A stretch of DNA of 64,000 nucleotides from Neolewinella persica DSM 23188 (GTDB taxonomy: Bacteria > Bacteroidota > Bacteroidia > Chitinophagales > Saprospiraceae): the NCBI RefSeq assembly GCF_000373105.1, contig NZ_KB890426.1, forward strand, positions 62,001 through 126,000, in the 5' to 3' direction. Each line of letters opens with the position of its first letter. The stretch's first letter is position 1. The position numbers and the translations under genes are program-made. The notes beneath the pieces were generated by a model that ran no database searches, was not told the DNA's origin, and saw only the letters and a program-made list of their open reading frames with translations. Below, one piece after another: positions 25,844 to 35,414 of this stretch.

Positions 25844-27100
25844 TTGTCCACCCACATCCTTCTCCTCCTACTTGCCGGCCTGGCCCTTTTGGGTTCCTTC
25901 CTCCTTCCAGGTTTATTGCGCAACCGGTTATTAAGTCTTCCAATCATCTACGTGTCTTTTGGCTTCCTGGTGTTCAGCCTCCCGTTGGATTTGCCCCTGA
26001 TAGACCCCGAAGACCGAATCTTCGACCGTCAGTTGATGGAATACATCACCGAATTCATCGTGATCATCTCCCTGGCTGGTACCGGCCTTAAGATGAAGCG
26101 TGCACCAGGGTGGAAAACATGGTCGACCGGTTGGTACCTATTGGCAATTGCTATGCCTCTGACGATTGCGGCAGTCGCGCTCTTCGGCTGGACCTTGCTG
26201 GGCCTGGCCCCAGCCTCCGCAATTTTGCTCGGGGCCGTACTGGCACCGACTGACCCTGTACTTGCCTCCAATGTACAGGTCGGGCCGCCAAAAGATGATA
26301 GTGCCGAAGACGAAGTACGCTTTGGCCTTACCCTTGAAGCTGGCCTGAACGATGGCCTGGCTTTTCCCTTCGTGTACCTGGCTCTTGCCCTTGTCGCTTC
26401 TACCAACCTGACCGATACACTTGTTACCTGGGCGTGGTGGGATTTTGGCTACCGGATAGCTGTTGGCACGCTCTGCGGGTACCTGCTGGGGAAAGGAATG
26501 GTGTACGTTTTTAACGGGTTTCAAAAACGTGTGGCGGAGCGTTACGATACAGAAATTGAAGAAGGCTTCTTTGTGCTCGCGGCCACGCTACTGACGTATT
26601 CTCTGACAGAAATTGTAGAAGGCTACGGTTTCCTGGCAGTGTTCGTGGCGGCGGTTGTTAGTGGCAGGCAGAACGGATCTGATACTGAATCCAGACAACA
26701 AAGCTATGAGGCCATCGATCAGGTCGAGCAAGCTGTTCTCAGTGTTTTCCTCATCGCCTTTGGTGGGATAACGGCCACCGGAGGTCTGGCAGACCTGACG
26801 TGGCAAGGAGCGCTGATTGGCGTCATGGTATTGCTGGTCATCCGACCGCTTTCCGGGTTGCTCGCCTTCCTGCCCTCCAAGCTGCCGTTTGTGGAGAAAA
26901 TGGCCATCAGTTACTTTGGCATACGCGGCGTAGGGTCATTGTATTACCTCGCCTACGCCCACAACTCCGAGCAATTTCCTGAGATAGATACCATCTGGAG
27001 CATTGTCAACTTTACGATGCTGGTCTCTATTTTCCTGCACGGCCTGAGCGTGAAACCCGTCCTTTCATGGGTAGATAAACGGATGGGGAGAAAGGCCTGA
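25844..27100 (+). CDS. Cation:proton antiporter (CPA1/NhaP-like)
   Basis: About 418 residues with 11-13 hydrophobic helices. Characteristic loops are GAVLAPTDPVLASNVQVG and LEAGLNDGLAFPFVYLAL, the latter carrying the Asn-Asp pair of CPA1 Na+/H+ exchangers; SYFGIRGVGSLYYLAYA near the C-terminus is also typical. A TTG at 25844 is preferred: the frame is open from 25769, but that part is CCCTTAACCCTTAATCCTG-type repeat sequence. The likely role is sodium or pH homeostasis, consistent with a marine lifestyle. Confidence 0.88.
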   Translation: MSTHILLLLLAGLALLGSFLLPGLLRNRLLSLPIIYVSFGFLVFSLPLDLPLIDPEDRIFDRQLMEYITEFIVIISLAGTGLKMKRAPGWKTWSTGWYLLAIAMPLTIAAVALFGWTLLGLAPASAILLGAVLAPTDPVLASNVQVGPPKDDSAEDEVRFGLTLEAGLNDGLAFPFVYLALALVASTNLTDTLVTWAWWDFGYRIAVGTLCGYLLGKGMVYVFNGFQKRVAERYDTEIEEGFFVLAATLLTYSLTEIVEGYGFLAVFVAAVVSGRQNGSDTESRQQSYEAIDQVEQAVLSVFLIAFGGITATGGLADLTWQGALIGVMVLLVIRPLSGLLAFLPSKLPFVEKMAISYFGIRGVGSLYYLAYAHNSEQFPEIDTIWSIVNFTMLVSIFLHGLSVKPVLSWVDKRMGRKA

Positions 27101-27140
27101 AGCTAAAAATGAAGTCTTCTTCCCTTGCTCTTTTATCCCC

Positions 27141-27164
27141 TTACTTTGTACCTGCGGCCCCGCC
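27141..27164 (+). repeat. Dispersed element copy with TTACTTTG box
   Basis: TTACTTTGTACCTGCGGCCC then CGCC, 40 bp after the antiporter stop, plus orientation, followed by CTAATTAATTAGTAGTC. No plus-strand gene lies downstream, so this copy is an orphan. Confidence 0.75.
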
Positions 27165-27262
27165 CTAATTAATTAGTAGTCAGGTAGTCGGTAGTCCACA
27201 CCACCAGATTCTTTCTGAAACCTGCAAAGTGTAGCCCTGAATACCTGAATGGTTCTTTCCTC

Positions 27263-29254
27263 CTAATCCAACAGCCGCCAGCTAACCCCAAATCGTAACG
27301 CTTCATCCGGGTAAGGATGCTCCGCAGCGAGGTACAGCAACTTCTCTGGCTGGATAAGATTATTGGCCTGAACGTACTTGAGGAAGAAGCGGAAACGGGT
27401 CACCCGCATGCTGAAAAAAGGATCGACCTGGTACTGGAACCCCCTGCTTTCAAAGTCCTGGAGCTGAAACTGCTGTACCACCGGGTTGAAATAGTAGGGC
27501 CGGAAAGAGGACGCATAGCGAACGTCGAAACCAAGGTTGACATTCAGCACTTTGAACCATTTGCCCGAGTAGTAAAAACTATGCTCGCCGTACAGGCGGG
27601 GGAGGCGGAAAACGTCCTGATCGGCCTCCTGCAAAAGTATCCGGTTGGTCAGGTTCCATCGGCCAAACCTGAAATCACGCTCCAGCGTGAGTTGCAATAA
27701 ACTGTTGACGTCATCGGCCTGTTCCGGCTGGCCTGATTCGTTGAAGAAAACGTAATTGGTGAGCAGAGAATACGCCAAACCTGCCCGAATTTTTACGAGG
27801 GGCAGGGTATAAGCACCCTCCAGTCTTAACTCCAGGGTTTTCCCAAAACGGTTGTTCCAGATTGTTTCGCCGTTGATGCGATATACTTGTTGTACGAGGT
27901 CCGGAGCATACAACTGATTCAGTGCCTTAAGTTCCAGTTTTCCACCCACCCCAAGGTCAAGGGTTCCTTCTCCCTCGATGCGGTAATCACCCGTTTGCCC
28001 CACCAGGTTAAGTTGCCCGGAAATCAGCAGATTGAGGTTATCATTGGGCCTGAGGCCCACCCGTGCGTGAGCAAGCAGGTTATTTATGGTCGAATCCCCG
28101 TCCTGCTGAATACGGTGTAGAATGTGGGTGAGGCCAGCCTCGAGTACATCTTTTTGAACAGTCGCCTTATCCGCCGAGGTTCCCCGCCGGAAGGTGGACA
28201 GGGTGAAATCATTCTCGATAATACGATGTTCGATCTGGTTCCTTCCCCCGCGTTCATCGATCAGAAGAGAAGGAAATCGCCGGTAAAATTCCAGGGTATC
28301 TCCATTAAGTGGACTGATTACCTCGGAGGATACCCGGTACCGGCGTTGATCATACCGCAATCGGTGCCGGAGGGTAAAAGCCCGTTTTTCGTTGCCGGAA
28401 AGGCTGTCTCGCTTACCGCCGAACTTAAGGTATTGGGTGGCCATCAGTTCCCGGTAGCTGTACCGAAGCCGCGTCTCGTCCAGGTTGGCCTCCAGGTTGG
28501 CGAGGTTGTTTACCTCGTTATTGCCCTCATTATTCAGGAAGGAGGCCGGTACAATACCACCATTCTGCAACTGCTCGTAAGTATTGGCGGCGTAACTGAA
28601 GAAACCACTGTACCTACTGCCCGGTGGCCGAATACTCAGGCCCGTAGCGACGTGCGTATTTCGTAACGCCTGGCTGGGGTATTGATCTTGCTCCCCTTGC
28701 TGATTAATGCGGCTGTAGTCCAGGACCAGGTTCACTCCATCGGCAAAGTTTCTGCTGAATTTAGCAATGGTCCAGCTGTCTTCCTGCTCGCTCTCCCGCA
28801 CATGAGAGAGGTAGGTAAATGGATGTTCCAGTCGGTAATAACTAAGGTCTTCACCGTCTAGCTGATAGAGATCGAATTGGCGTAGACCGACGGCGGTGCC
28901 CCGTCTCTTTATTGGCTGGTACCGGAGTGGATAGGCTGCACTGCCTCGCTGGCCAAGGGTGGCGTAATCGAAATCAACCTTTCGGTCAAGTTCATATCGC
29001 TGAAACCCGTCAAGCAGGGAATCTCTCCAATTCGATTCTGAGTCCGGATTGTCAACGGTATACTGAAAAATACCAAAGGTGTCCAGAATCGTCTCTCGCT
29101 GTTCCTGCGGACCAGCCCGGCGATCGGTTGATGCATCAAAATCAGGATCTCCCTGCTGTGGGCGGGAGGAGGCAGAGGGATCGATGATTTGGCCATTAAC
29201 CGTAGCTGCGAACAAGACCGACAGGCAAACGATCAACAGGCTGGGCCACCTCAA
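27263..29254 (-). CDS. Porin_10 family putative outer-membrane porin
   Basis: About 663 residues from a TTG at 29254, giving RWPSLLIVCLSVLFAATVNGQ as signal peptide; an ATG at 29332 is an alternative that adds 26 residues. After an Asp/Gln-rich segment come many amphipathic strands, with LGQRGSAAYPLRYQP and LEHPFTYLSHVRESEQ typical of the Bacteroidota Porin_10 (PF14121) group. The last strand ends AEHPYPDEALRFGVSWRLLD. Substrate unknown. It precedes the DUF4290 gene's 3' end by about 80 bp on the same strand. Confidence 0.82.
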   Translation of the reverse strand: MRWPSLLIVCLSVLFAATVNGQIIDPSASSRPQQGDPDFDASTDRRAGPQEQRETILDTFGIFQYTVDNPDSESNWRDSLLDGFQRYELDRKVDFDYATLGQRGSAAYPLRYQPIKRRGTAVGLRQFDLYQLDGEDLSYYRLEHPFTYLSHVRESEQEDSWTIAKFSRNFADGVNLVLDYSRINQQGEQDQYPSQALRNTHVATGLSIRPPGSRYSGFFSYAANTYEQLQNGGIVPASFLNNEGNNEVNNLANLEANLDETRLRYSYRELMATQYLKFGGKRDSLSGNEKRAFTLRHRLRYDQRRYRVSSEVISPLNGDTLEFYRRFPSLLIDERGGRNQIEHRIIENDFTLSTFRRGTSADKATVQKDVLEAGLTHILHRIQQDGDSTINNLLAHARVGLRPNDNLNLLISGQLNLVGQTGDYRIEGEGTLDLGVGGKLELKALNQLYAPDLVQQVYRINGETIWNNRFGKTLELRLEGAYTLPLVKIRAGLAYSLLTNYVFFNESGQPEQADDVNSLLQLTLERDFRFGRWNLTNRILLQEADQDVFRLPRLYGEHSFYYSGKWFKVLNVNLGFDVRYASSFRPYYFNPVVQQFQLQDFESRGFQYQVDPFFSMRVTRFRFFLKYVQANNLIQPEKLLYLAAEHPYPDEALRFGVSWRLLD

Positions 29255-29415
29255 GGCTGATGCTTCCGGGGAAAACTTGGCCGGGCATAGATTGCCGGCT
29301 TCGACGGTCAGGAAATAATTGTTTACTGGCATTAGCGGAAAGAGACATTGTTTGGTCGGAACGTTGCCGGGTTCCCCCGGCCTTAAGGGAACTTTAAGTA
29401 TATCGTTCCCTCAAA

Positions 29416-30117
29416 CTACCGCCGCCGCTTGTTGCGGTTGTTTCTGCTCTTATTCCTATTCCCTCCCTGCGGATTGCCGCTCTGTGAGTTGTGGTTTGAC
29501 CGGCCTTTCTTCTTTTTATGCTTCTTTCTGCGGCCAGTTGGGTGCTGCTCAGGTTGTTTGGCATCAGGTACCCCGATTTTCACTTCCGGACCGAGCATCA
29601 ATTTCTTTTCACTCAGTTCGTACAGGTCCTTACGGATCATTTCTTCATTAACAAACTGGCCGGAGGCCCAGCTGGTCAGGGCAATTTTCATGTAGTAAGC
29701 GGCAGCGTAAGTCGCCTGGTCTTTTTCCGGACCATCTTCTAATGCGGAAGCCGATTTTATCAGCAGTTGCACGTTCTGACCGTAGTGCTTCATCCGGCTG
29801 TTGAGGTCAGGGTAGGGTAGGCGGTGAGCCTCTTCAAGGGCCTCCTCTTCTATCGTTATGCCTTCTGGTATCGTCACATTGAGGGGCTCACCGGCAATTA
29901 GAAACGCGTGGCGCCAGAGCCTTTCCTGGTAATTATCCTGCGTCTTGATGCCCGGCTGCATCTGTAGCATAAGTTTGATCACGCGGTCTACGTAGGCCTG
30001 GCGGTCTTCCGCCCCTTCTACAGCATTGGCTTTACGCAGCAGGTCCTGTACCGTTCTTCCGTACTCGGGAATCAGCAAATCGTCTTGGGTGGTGTTATAG
30101 GCAATGTCCCATTCCAT
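29416..30117 (-). CDS. DUF4290 domain-containing protein
   Basis: 233 residues. The first 175 match DUF4290: MEWDIAYNTTQDDLLIPEYG, VIKLMLQMQPGIKTQDNYQE and RLWRHAFLIAGEPLNV. The tail (from about 190) is a low-complexity basic stretch of Lys, Arg, Asn and Gly, suggestive of nucleic-acid or ribosome contact. The family is common in Bacteroidota and lies near glmS here as elsewhere, but its function is not established. A TATCTTCG box with a dispersed-element copy lies about 125 bp upstream. Confidence 0.87.
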   Translation of the reverse strand: MEWDIAYNTTQDDLLIPEYGRTVQDLLRKANAVEGAEDRQAYVDRVIKLMLQMQPGIKTQDNYQERLWRHAFLIAGEPLNVTIPEGITIEEEALEEAHRLPYPDLNSRMKHYGQNVQLLIKSASALEDGPEKDQATYAAAYYMKIALTSWASGQFVNEEMIRKDLYELSEKKLMLGPEVKIGVPDAKQPEQHPTGRRKKHKKKKGRSNHNSQSGNPQGGNRNKSRNNRNKRRR

Positions 30118-30503
30118 ATTTTTAGTCTTGTAGTTTGGTAGTCTTGTAGTAAGGTCGTCTTATGATGTCCGATGTCTTGTTATCCTACTAGACTACCGGT
30201 CTACTGGACTACAAGATTATTTTTTCGGCGCTGACGCGGGTGCGAAGATAGTTAGTTAATAAGCAATGTGCGTTAACCAGGGGTGCCCGAAGGAAAATTG
30301 GTGCCTCTTTGGAGCAGAAGCTCCTCGCCCAACAGCCAAGGAACCCGAATCAAGCGCTAAAATGAGCACTTATCCGTTGAAACAATCGGGATGGTCATCA
30401 AATGATGAATAATCGACCGCCGCAGGTAGCCACAAAGTGCACCGTAGCGAAGTTAGTGGTAAGTGCGGCAGTATTCTCTCTCATTCTCTCATCCAATTAT
30501 TCA
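30118..30503. other. Intergenic region with TAGTCTTGTAG hairpin island and REP-like core
   Basis: No gene seen. 30121-30216 is a word/inverted-word island (AGTCTTGTAGTTTGGTAGTC, then GACTACCGGTCTACTGGACT). A promoter-like TATCTTCG (minus, 30243-30250) and a dispersed element follow. 30405-30503 carries a partial REP-like core (CCGCCGCAGG, GTAGCGAAGTTAGTGG, GTGCGGCAG) flanked by CAAATGATGAATAAT and CATTCTCTCATCCAATTATT. Confidence 0.65.
30227..30250 (-). promoter_or_regulatory. Promoter-like TATCTTCG with dispersed element, facing DUF4290
   Basis: On the minus strand TATCTTCGCACCCGCGTCAG then CGCC. The first eight bases approximate TAnnTTTG and the rest is a variant of the dispersed element. 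The DUF4290 start is 109 bp downstream. Confidence 0.55.
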
Positions 30504-32342
30504 CTACTCCACCGTAACCGACTTAGCCAGGTTCCGTGGCTGGTCCACGTTTCGACCTAGTTCAACGGCAATGTGGTAACTGAGCAGCTGTAACGGGATC
30601 ACAGAAAGCAGTGGAGTCAGGGGCTCCTCAGTAGAGGGGATTTCGATTACATGGTCGGCAATCTTAGCGATCAATTTCTCCCCTTTGTTTACAATGGCGA
30701 TCACCCGGCCTTTACGGGCAACAACTTCCTGTACGTTACTTACGATTTTATCGTAGGCAGACTTATTGGTAGCAGTAACGTAAACGGGCATGTTTTCGTC
30801 GATCAATGCAATAGGACCATGCTTCATTTCAGCAGCTGGGTAACCTTCGGCGTGAACGTAACTGATCTCCTTTAGCTTCAATGCGCCCTCCAGGGCAACG
30901 GGGAAGTTATAGCCCCGGCCCAGGTACAGGGCATTGTGGTGATCTTTGACCTCCTTGGCGATGTACTTGATGTGGTCATTCTCTTTCAGGATCTCCTCTA
31001 CCTTACTGGGGATAAGCTCCAGCTCACGGACCAGGGTTTGGAAATAGGTGTTACTGATGGTGCTGAGCTTGCGGGCCAGGCTGAGAGCAAGTAAAGTGAG
31101 CACCGTTACCTGGCCGGTGAAGGCCTTAGTGCTGGCAACACCGATTTCCGGACCAGCGTGAATGTAACTGCCAGCATCCGTTAGCCGGGCAATACTGGAG
31201 CCTACGCTATTGACAATACCATAAATCATGGCACCTTTCTGCTTCGCAAGTTCCAGGGCAGCCATGGTGTCGGCAGTTTCTCCACTCTGGCTAATGGCGA
31301 TCACGATGTCGCGCTCGCTAAGGATGGGGTTGCGGTACCTGAATTCGCTGGCGTACTCCACCTCTACCGGAATCCGGGCAAGGTCTTCGATCAGGTATTC
31401 TCCGATCAGGCCGGAGTGGTAGCTGGTCCCACAGGCCACGATGATGATCCGGTTAGCACGGACAAAACGATTGGCATACTCTTCCAAACCGCGCAGGGTC
31501 ACCCGGCTTTCTTTGCTGCTGATCCTGCCACGCATCGCATCCAGGATGGTCTTTGGTTGTTCGTAGATTTCCTTGAGCATAAAGTGCTCATAACCTTCCT
31601 TCTCCAGGGCCTCTATCTGTAGATCGAGTGTCTGGATAAAGGGGGGCTGTTCTTCGTTGGCAGTATTCCTTAATTGCAGGCCCTTCTCCAGAGAAATACA
31701 GGCAACCTGCCCATCCTCGAGGTAAACCACCCGTTTGGTGGAGTCAAGAAACGGAGAGGCATCAGACCCGATGAAAAATTCGTTGTCGCCTATACCTACT
31801 AGCAGGGGGCTTTGCTTTCGCGCGCCAACCAGTATACCAGGGTTATTTCGATCGACCACGGCAATGGCATAAGCACCTTCTACCCGATTGAGGGCCAGGC
31901 GAACCGCTTCTTCCAGCGCCAGGTTTCCTTCTTTTTGGATTTCCTCGATCAAATGAACAAGCACTTCCGTATCCGTATCACTGGAGAACGTATGCCCTTC
32001 GGCCATCAGCGCACTTTTCAACACGGCGTAATTTTCGATGATACCATTGTGTACCAAAGCCAAACGACCGTTGTTTCCCATGTGAGGGTGAGCGTTTTTA
32101 TCGTTTGGCTCGCCGTGTGTTGCCCAGCGGGTATGCCCAATGCCCAGGGTACCACTGGTATCTGAAGTCTTGATCATTTTGCGAAGTGCCTTCACCTTTC
32201 CAGCCTTCTTGAAAATGGCTAAACCATTATTAATAATGGCAATTCCAGCACTGTCGTAACCACGGTACTCAAGCCTTTCTAGACCTTTAATAATGAGTTC
32301 ATCCGCCTGTCTATGACCGATGTAACCTACAATTCCACACAT
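30504..32342 (-). CDS. glmS: Glutamine--fructose-6-phosphate aminotransferase (isomerizing)
   Basis: GlmS makes glucosamine-6-phosphate, the first step towards UDP-GlcNAc for peptidoglycan and LPS. The 612-residue protein begins MCGIVGYIG, so Cys2 becomes the N-terminal nucleophile. The glutaminase domain shows GIGHTRWATHGEPND, and the two SIS domains contain CGTSYHSGLIG and AISQSGETADTMAAL. It ends in NLAKSVTVE, the classic terminus. It heads towards DUF4290 on the same strand and follows DUF4270 and the starch-synthase-like gene, a known Bacteroidota neighbourhood. No glmS ribozyme is expected or seen. Confidence 0.98.
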   Translation of the reverse strand: MCGIVGYIGHRQADELIIKGLERLEYRGYDSAGIAIINNGLAIFKKAGKVKALRKMIKTSDTSGTLGIGHTRWATHGEPNDKNAHPHMGNNGRLALVHNGIIENYAVLKSALMAEGHTFSSDTDTEVLVHLIEEIQKEGNLALEEAVRLALNRVEGAYAIAVVDRNNPGILVGARKQSPLLVGIGDNEFFIGSDASPFLDSTKRVVYLEDGQVACISLEKGLQLRNTANEEQPPFIQTLDLQIEALEKEGYEHFMLKEIYEQPKTILDAMRGRISSKESRVTLRGLEEYANRFVRANRIIIVACGTSYHSGLIGEYLIEDLARIPVEVEYASEFRYRNPILSERDIVIAISQSGETADTMAALELAKQKGAMIYGIVNSVGSSIARLTDAGSYIHAGPEIGVASTKAFTGQVTVLTLLALSLARKLSTISNTYFQTLVRELELIPSKVEEILKENDHIKYIAKEVKDHHNALYLGRGYNFPVALEGALKLKEISYVHAEGYPAAEMKHGPIALIDENMPVYVTATNKSAYDKIVSNVQEVVARKGRVIAIVNKGEKLIAKIADHVIEIPSTEEPLTPLLSVIPLQLLSYHIAVELGRNVDQPRNLAKSVTVE

Positions 32343-32517
32343 AATTTAGTCTTAATGAGCGCCACCGACTAGAGGGGCGATGTTCGGGATTCAGGAAAAT
32401 GCCCCTGGAGCAATTTATGCGATAGTAACGTAATACAGACGGCCTTAGTTTGTCTTAGTCACGGAGAGCCGTCTCCAACCAGACAAAATAAGGTTCGAAC
32501 GCTAAGTACTAAACCCC

Positions 32518-32555
32518 AAAAAACAGGTTACAGTGATGACCTGTAACCTGCTTTT
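32518..32555 (-). terminator. Intrinsic terminator after DUF4270 gene
   Basis: CAGGTTACAG (32524-32533) pairs with CTGTAACCTG (32541-32550) with a seven-base loop. A-run at 32518-32523 gives U6 on the minus transcript; T5 on the other side could make it bidirectional. Confidence 0.8.
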
Positions 32556-32637
32556 TAGAAACTAATTCTTCGTTTCCTACTAAGATTATCGAAAAAATAC
32601 TTCTGGTTACCCCGGAAAAAATCTCTTTGACCGGTTC

Positions 32638-34014
32638 CTAGTTGCCAATTTCGGTAAACGTGACTTTTATCGACGCTGGTAGTTCCGTTGCTCCCGGTCC
32701 ACGGAGAATGACCCTGCTAGGATCACGATCAGTAGGTACCACCCGTAGATAGATTTTGTTAGGAACGATTCCTTCGATCATCTCCTGCAGGTGTACAGAG
32801 AAACGGTTTCGAAAGAATAAGTTGTCATTTTCATCCCGCTGTGCATCTCCTCCCAGGAAGTCCAGGACACCAGCGGATTGGCTTAGGAGTTGACGGTCAC
32901 GGATCGAAATAAGGTTACCTTCATCGTCATTATAATACAGCGAAAGAAACTCCGGCTCTGTGTACAAATCTCCCGCATATCCCTCGATAATTTCCTGGAA
33001 GAATTTTATTTCAGCCTGGTTAATAACCTTATTGTCCAAGGCAGCCAGGTCAGTAAGGGTGATTTCAATCATCACGCTTTCCTGACCACCGATGGCGAGT
33101 TGTGTTGAGGTACTGCCATTTGCCAACAGGTCTCCGGTAAGTGAACCAGTAAAGGATTTCCTGTACTGGGGCAACCAAAGGGAAAGTGGCATACGGTATA
33201 TCCGTGGAGTCATTTCAGCTGAAGTGTCCCGGTAAAAAAAGTGAAAGCCGGTAAATGGCGTAGATCCCGCAGTAAGCAGAGGTCGAATACCCACTAAGCC
33301 ATCCACATCGTCCGTAGGCTCAATGAACACACCGGCCAGTAACGTAGCCAGCATTGTATCGTTTTGGAACGTTGTTTCGTCCCTGGAATTCACCATAGCC
33401 AGGAAGTCGTCGTCAAAGCGAATCCTTATGTGTGCGGCCGTGGCAGTGTCTCCATTGGTGTAAATGGTATCATACAGAATGGCGGGCGTCCTAGTGGCGG
33501 AGAATTGACCTTCTGCGTTGATTTCATCGGGGCTGTTAGGCAGCGATACGTCCGCGTAATAGTCTGAGGTGAGATCAACAATGGAGGAAACAGTGGTGGC
33601 TTTAAAACCAAAGGTCCGATCTGGCCCGTAAAAAGCATAGGAGGTATCGATGGGGAGAATCAACACAACCGAGTCAACCATCCGTTCAGTAAAGGCGAAA
33701 GGAGGAGCAATTCGTAATCCGGTTGTGGTACTTCTAGGGATGGAAGGAACCAGGTAGGCACTATGTGTCCAGGTGCCGAAGACGTCATCCTGTAACCGGC
33801 CAAAGGTGAATCCGGACAGCGCTACATTACTGGCAGCATCAAAAGTCAGCAGGCTGTCGTCTCGCACAACCCGGGTGGTGAAGGGTACATCAGTTGTTTG
33901 ACCAACGTTGGCGCGGTCACCGTCCAGCAAGTCATTACCAACGGTAATCGGCTCGGTACAAGAGGTAAGCACGATAAAAACCAGTGCACTCAGGTAGAAT
34001 AACGTTTGTTTCAT
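32638..34014 (-). CDS. DUF4270 family lipoprotein
   Basis: 458 residues with a lipoprotein signal (LSALVFIVLTSC, lipobox LTSC). Typical DUF4270 features are TEPITVGNDLLDGD right after the Cys, MVDSVVLILPIDTSYAFYGP, and TFTEIGN at the end. It is beta-rich and presumably sits in the outer membrane or on the surface. The family is restricted to Bacteroidota and is regularly found between glmS and the glycogen-synthase-like gene, as here; no function is established. Confidence 0.88.
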   Translation of the reverse strand: MKQTLFYLSALVFIVLTSCTEPITVGNDLLDGDRANVGQTTDVPFTTRVVRDDSLLTFDAASNVALSGFTFGRLQDDVFGTWTHSAYLVPSIPRSTTTGLRIAPPFAFTERMVDSVVLILPIDTSYAFYGPDRTFGFKATTVSSIVDLTSDYYADVSLPNSPDEINAEGQFSATRTPAILYDTIYTNGDTATAAHIRIRFDDDFLAMVNSRDETTFQNDTMLATLLAGVFIEPTDDVDGLVGIRPLLTAGSTPFTGFHFFYRDTSAEMTPRIYRMPLSLWLPQYRKSFTGSLTGDLLANGSTSTQLAIGGQESVMIEITLTDLAALDNKVINQAEIKFFQEIIEGYAGDLYTEPEFLSLYYNDDEGNLISIRDRQLLSQSAGVLDFLGGDAQRDENDNLFFRNRFSVHLQEMIEGIVPNKIYLRVVPTDRDPSRVILRGPGATELPASIKVTFTEIGN

Positions 34015-34145
34015 TCGGGAGGGGGGAATAAGAGTCAGATAGTCAGAAAGTCAAACAGGCAGATCATTAGTGAAGACATCAATCTAACCTTTCCAGGAAG
34101 CTAGTGTATAACGCTGTACTGCCCGGAAGAATGGGGTATTGAACA

Positions 34146-34184
34146 AAAGCAAGTCCTCCCCAGGGAACGGAAAGGACTTGCTTT
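34146..34184 (-). terminator. Intrinsic terminator after the starch-synthase-like gene
   Basis: AAAGCAAGTCCT (34146-34157) and AGGACTTGCTTT (34173-34184) form a 12-bp perfect stem. On the minus strand the 3' side reads GGACTTGCTTTTGTTC. Confidence 0.75.
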
Positions 34185-34228
34185 GTAACTAAAGACGGTA
34201 TTGATTTAAGAAAGGTTGGTCACCAAAT

Positions 34229-35053
34229 TTACTTTGCGACTTCCTCTTCCAGTAAGCTGTGGTAAAACTCTAGGGAAGCAGCTGGTGCTTCCTCACCCTG
34301 GACGTCGAGGACGGGCTTACCGCAGTTGGCCAGCAGGGCCTCGTTATGAGCATTGAGCTCAGGAGAACCTTTGATTATCGCGTCAGCATACTTCACGGCA
34401 CCAGCGTGGAGGTCTGGTTTGCCGTCATTCATGAATTCCTTCAGATCATCTTCCGACAATGCGTTGATGCTTGCCTTAAGCGAAAAGTCGGGATCGATGT
34501 GGTCTTCAGCACCTTGCTGGTAAAGGCTGTAAACGATCTTACTGTCCTCAAACAGTGGCTCGGTCTGGTAAGCAGTACGGAGGTAGAACGGAATCAGGCT
34601 TGTCATCCAACCGTGGCAGGCGATGATGTCTGGCGGCCAACCGAATTTCTTTACGGTTTCAATCACGCCTTTACAGAAGAACGCCGTACGGTCTGCGTTG
34701 TCTTCGAAGGGTTTACCTTCTTTGTCGTGATGAACAAACTTACGCTTGAAAAAATCCTCGTTATCGAGGAAATAAACCTGCATCCGAACGCTTTTTTCAG
34801 CAAGAGATGCGACCTTGATGATCAGCGGATAGTCATTATCATCGACAATGATGTTCATCCCGGAAAGGCGAACAACTTCGTGGAGGCGATGGCGACGTTC
34901 GTTAATGGTTCCGTACCGTGGCATGAGCACGCGGATTTCCATTTTGTTTTTCTGTAGGTGGGGGGCCAGGGCCCGTACGGTAGTAGATATATCGTTCAAT
35001 GCGGTGTACGGATCCATCTCTTGGGTGACAATAAGCACCTTTTGTTTACTCAT
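34229..35053 (-). CDS. Glycogen/starch synthase N-terminal-domain protein
   Basis: 274 residues resembling only the N-terminal (GT5) half of glycogen synthase: KVLIVTQEMDPYTALNDIST, RVLMPRYGTINERRHRLHEV, and PPDIIACHGWMTSLIPFYLR. The C-terminal GT-B half that carries most ADP-glucose-binding residues is absent, and the usual KTGGL loop is replaced by ALNDIST, so catalysis as a normal GlgA is doubtful. Bacteroidota regularly carry such a short gene divergent from panC-panD. Its role is unknown; a glycan-sensing or regulatory role is speculation. Confidence 0.8.
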   Translation of the reverse strand: MSKQKVLIVTQEMDPYTALNDISTTVRALAPHLQKNKMEIRVLMPRYGTINERRHRLHEVVRLSGMNIIVDDNDYPLIIKVASLAEKSVRMQVYFLDNEDFFKRKFVHHDKEGKPFEDNADRTAFFCKGVIETVKKFGWPPDIIACHGWMTSLIPFYLRTAYQTEPLFEDSKIVYSLYQQGAEDHIDPDFSLKASINALSEDDLKEFMNDGKPDLHAGAVKYADAIIKGSPELNAHNEALLANCGKPVLDVQGEEAPAASLEFYHSLLEEEVAK

Positions 35054-35143
35054 ATCGCTATCGGTATCAATTCAGGTTTTCTAAGACTCGGCGGACCACC
35101 ATTATGATTCGCTGTAATACCCGGCTAATCGCCAGATCGGGGG

Positions 35144-35151
35144 CAAATTTA
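35144..35151 (-). promoter_or_regulatory. -7 promoter box of the starch-synthase-like gene
   Basis: On the minus strand TAAATTTG, then CCCCC, fits TAnnTTTG exactly. No clear -33 TTTG is seen. Confidence 0.55.
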
Positions 35152-35237
35152 CGAAATATTATGGACACAGACTATCTTCGCCGCCGTTTTGGGAAGCTGG
35201 TAATGTTTTCCAGCGCAATTTTTAAGCACGTTTTATA

Positions 35238-35257
35238 GGCGGGGCCGCAGGTACAGT
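35238..35257 (-). repeat. Dispersed element copy facing the synthase-like gene
   Basis: GGCGGGGCCGCAGGTACAGT differs from the minus-strand consensus at four of twenty bases. Confidence 0.65.
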
Positions 35258-35379
35258 GTTAGGGTTTGAGAAGCCAAATTCTCTTCTAAGCATTAGGTGT
35301 TCCACCGAACATTCATACGCTTTGCTCCTAATCCTGCTCCTTTATCCCCCTTTCTTTTGCTCTTTTACCCCCTTCCCCT

Positions 35380-35396
35380 GCACCCGCGTCCGCGCC
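35380..35396 (+). repeat. Dispersed element copy facing panC
   Basis: GCACCCGCGTCCGCGCC, one base different from the plus-strand reference at 20830, ending 18 bp before the panC start codon. Confidence 0.75.
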
Positions 35397-35414
35397 TGAG
35401 AAACAGAAAAATTA

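Larger units (their letters stand above)
35054..35414. other. Divergent intergenic region between starch-synthase-like gene and panC
   Basis: It contains a minus-strand TAAATTTG box (35144-35151), an exact TAnnTTTG match 91 bp before the synthase-like start. Two dispersed-element copies follow, each oriented towards the gene on its side: one at 35238 (minus) and one at 35380 (plus). No gene seen. Confidence 0.7.
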
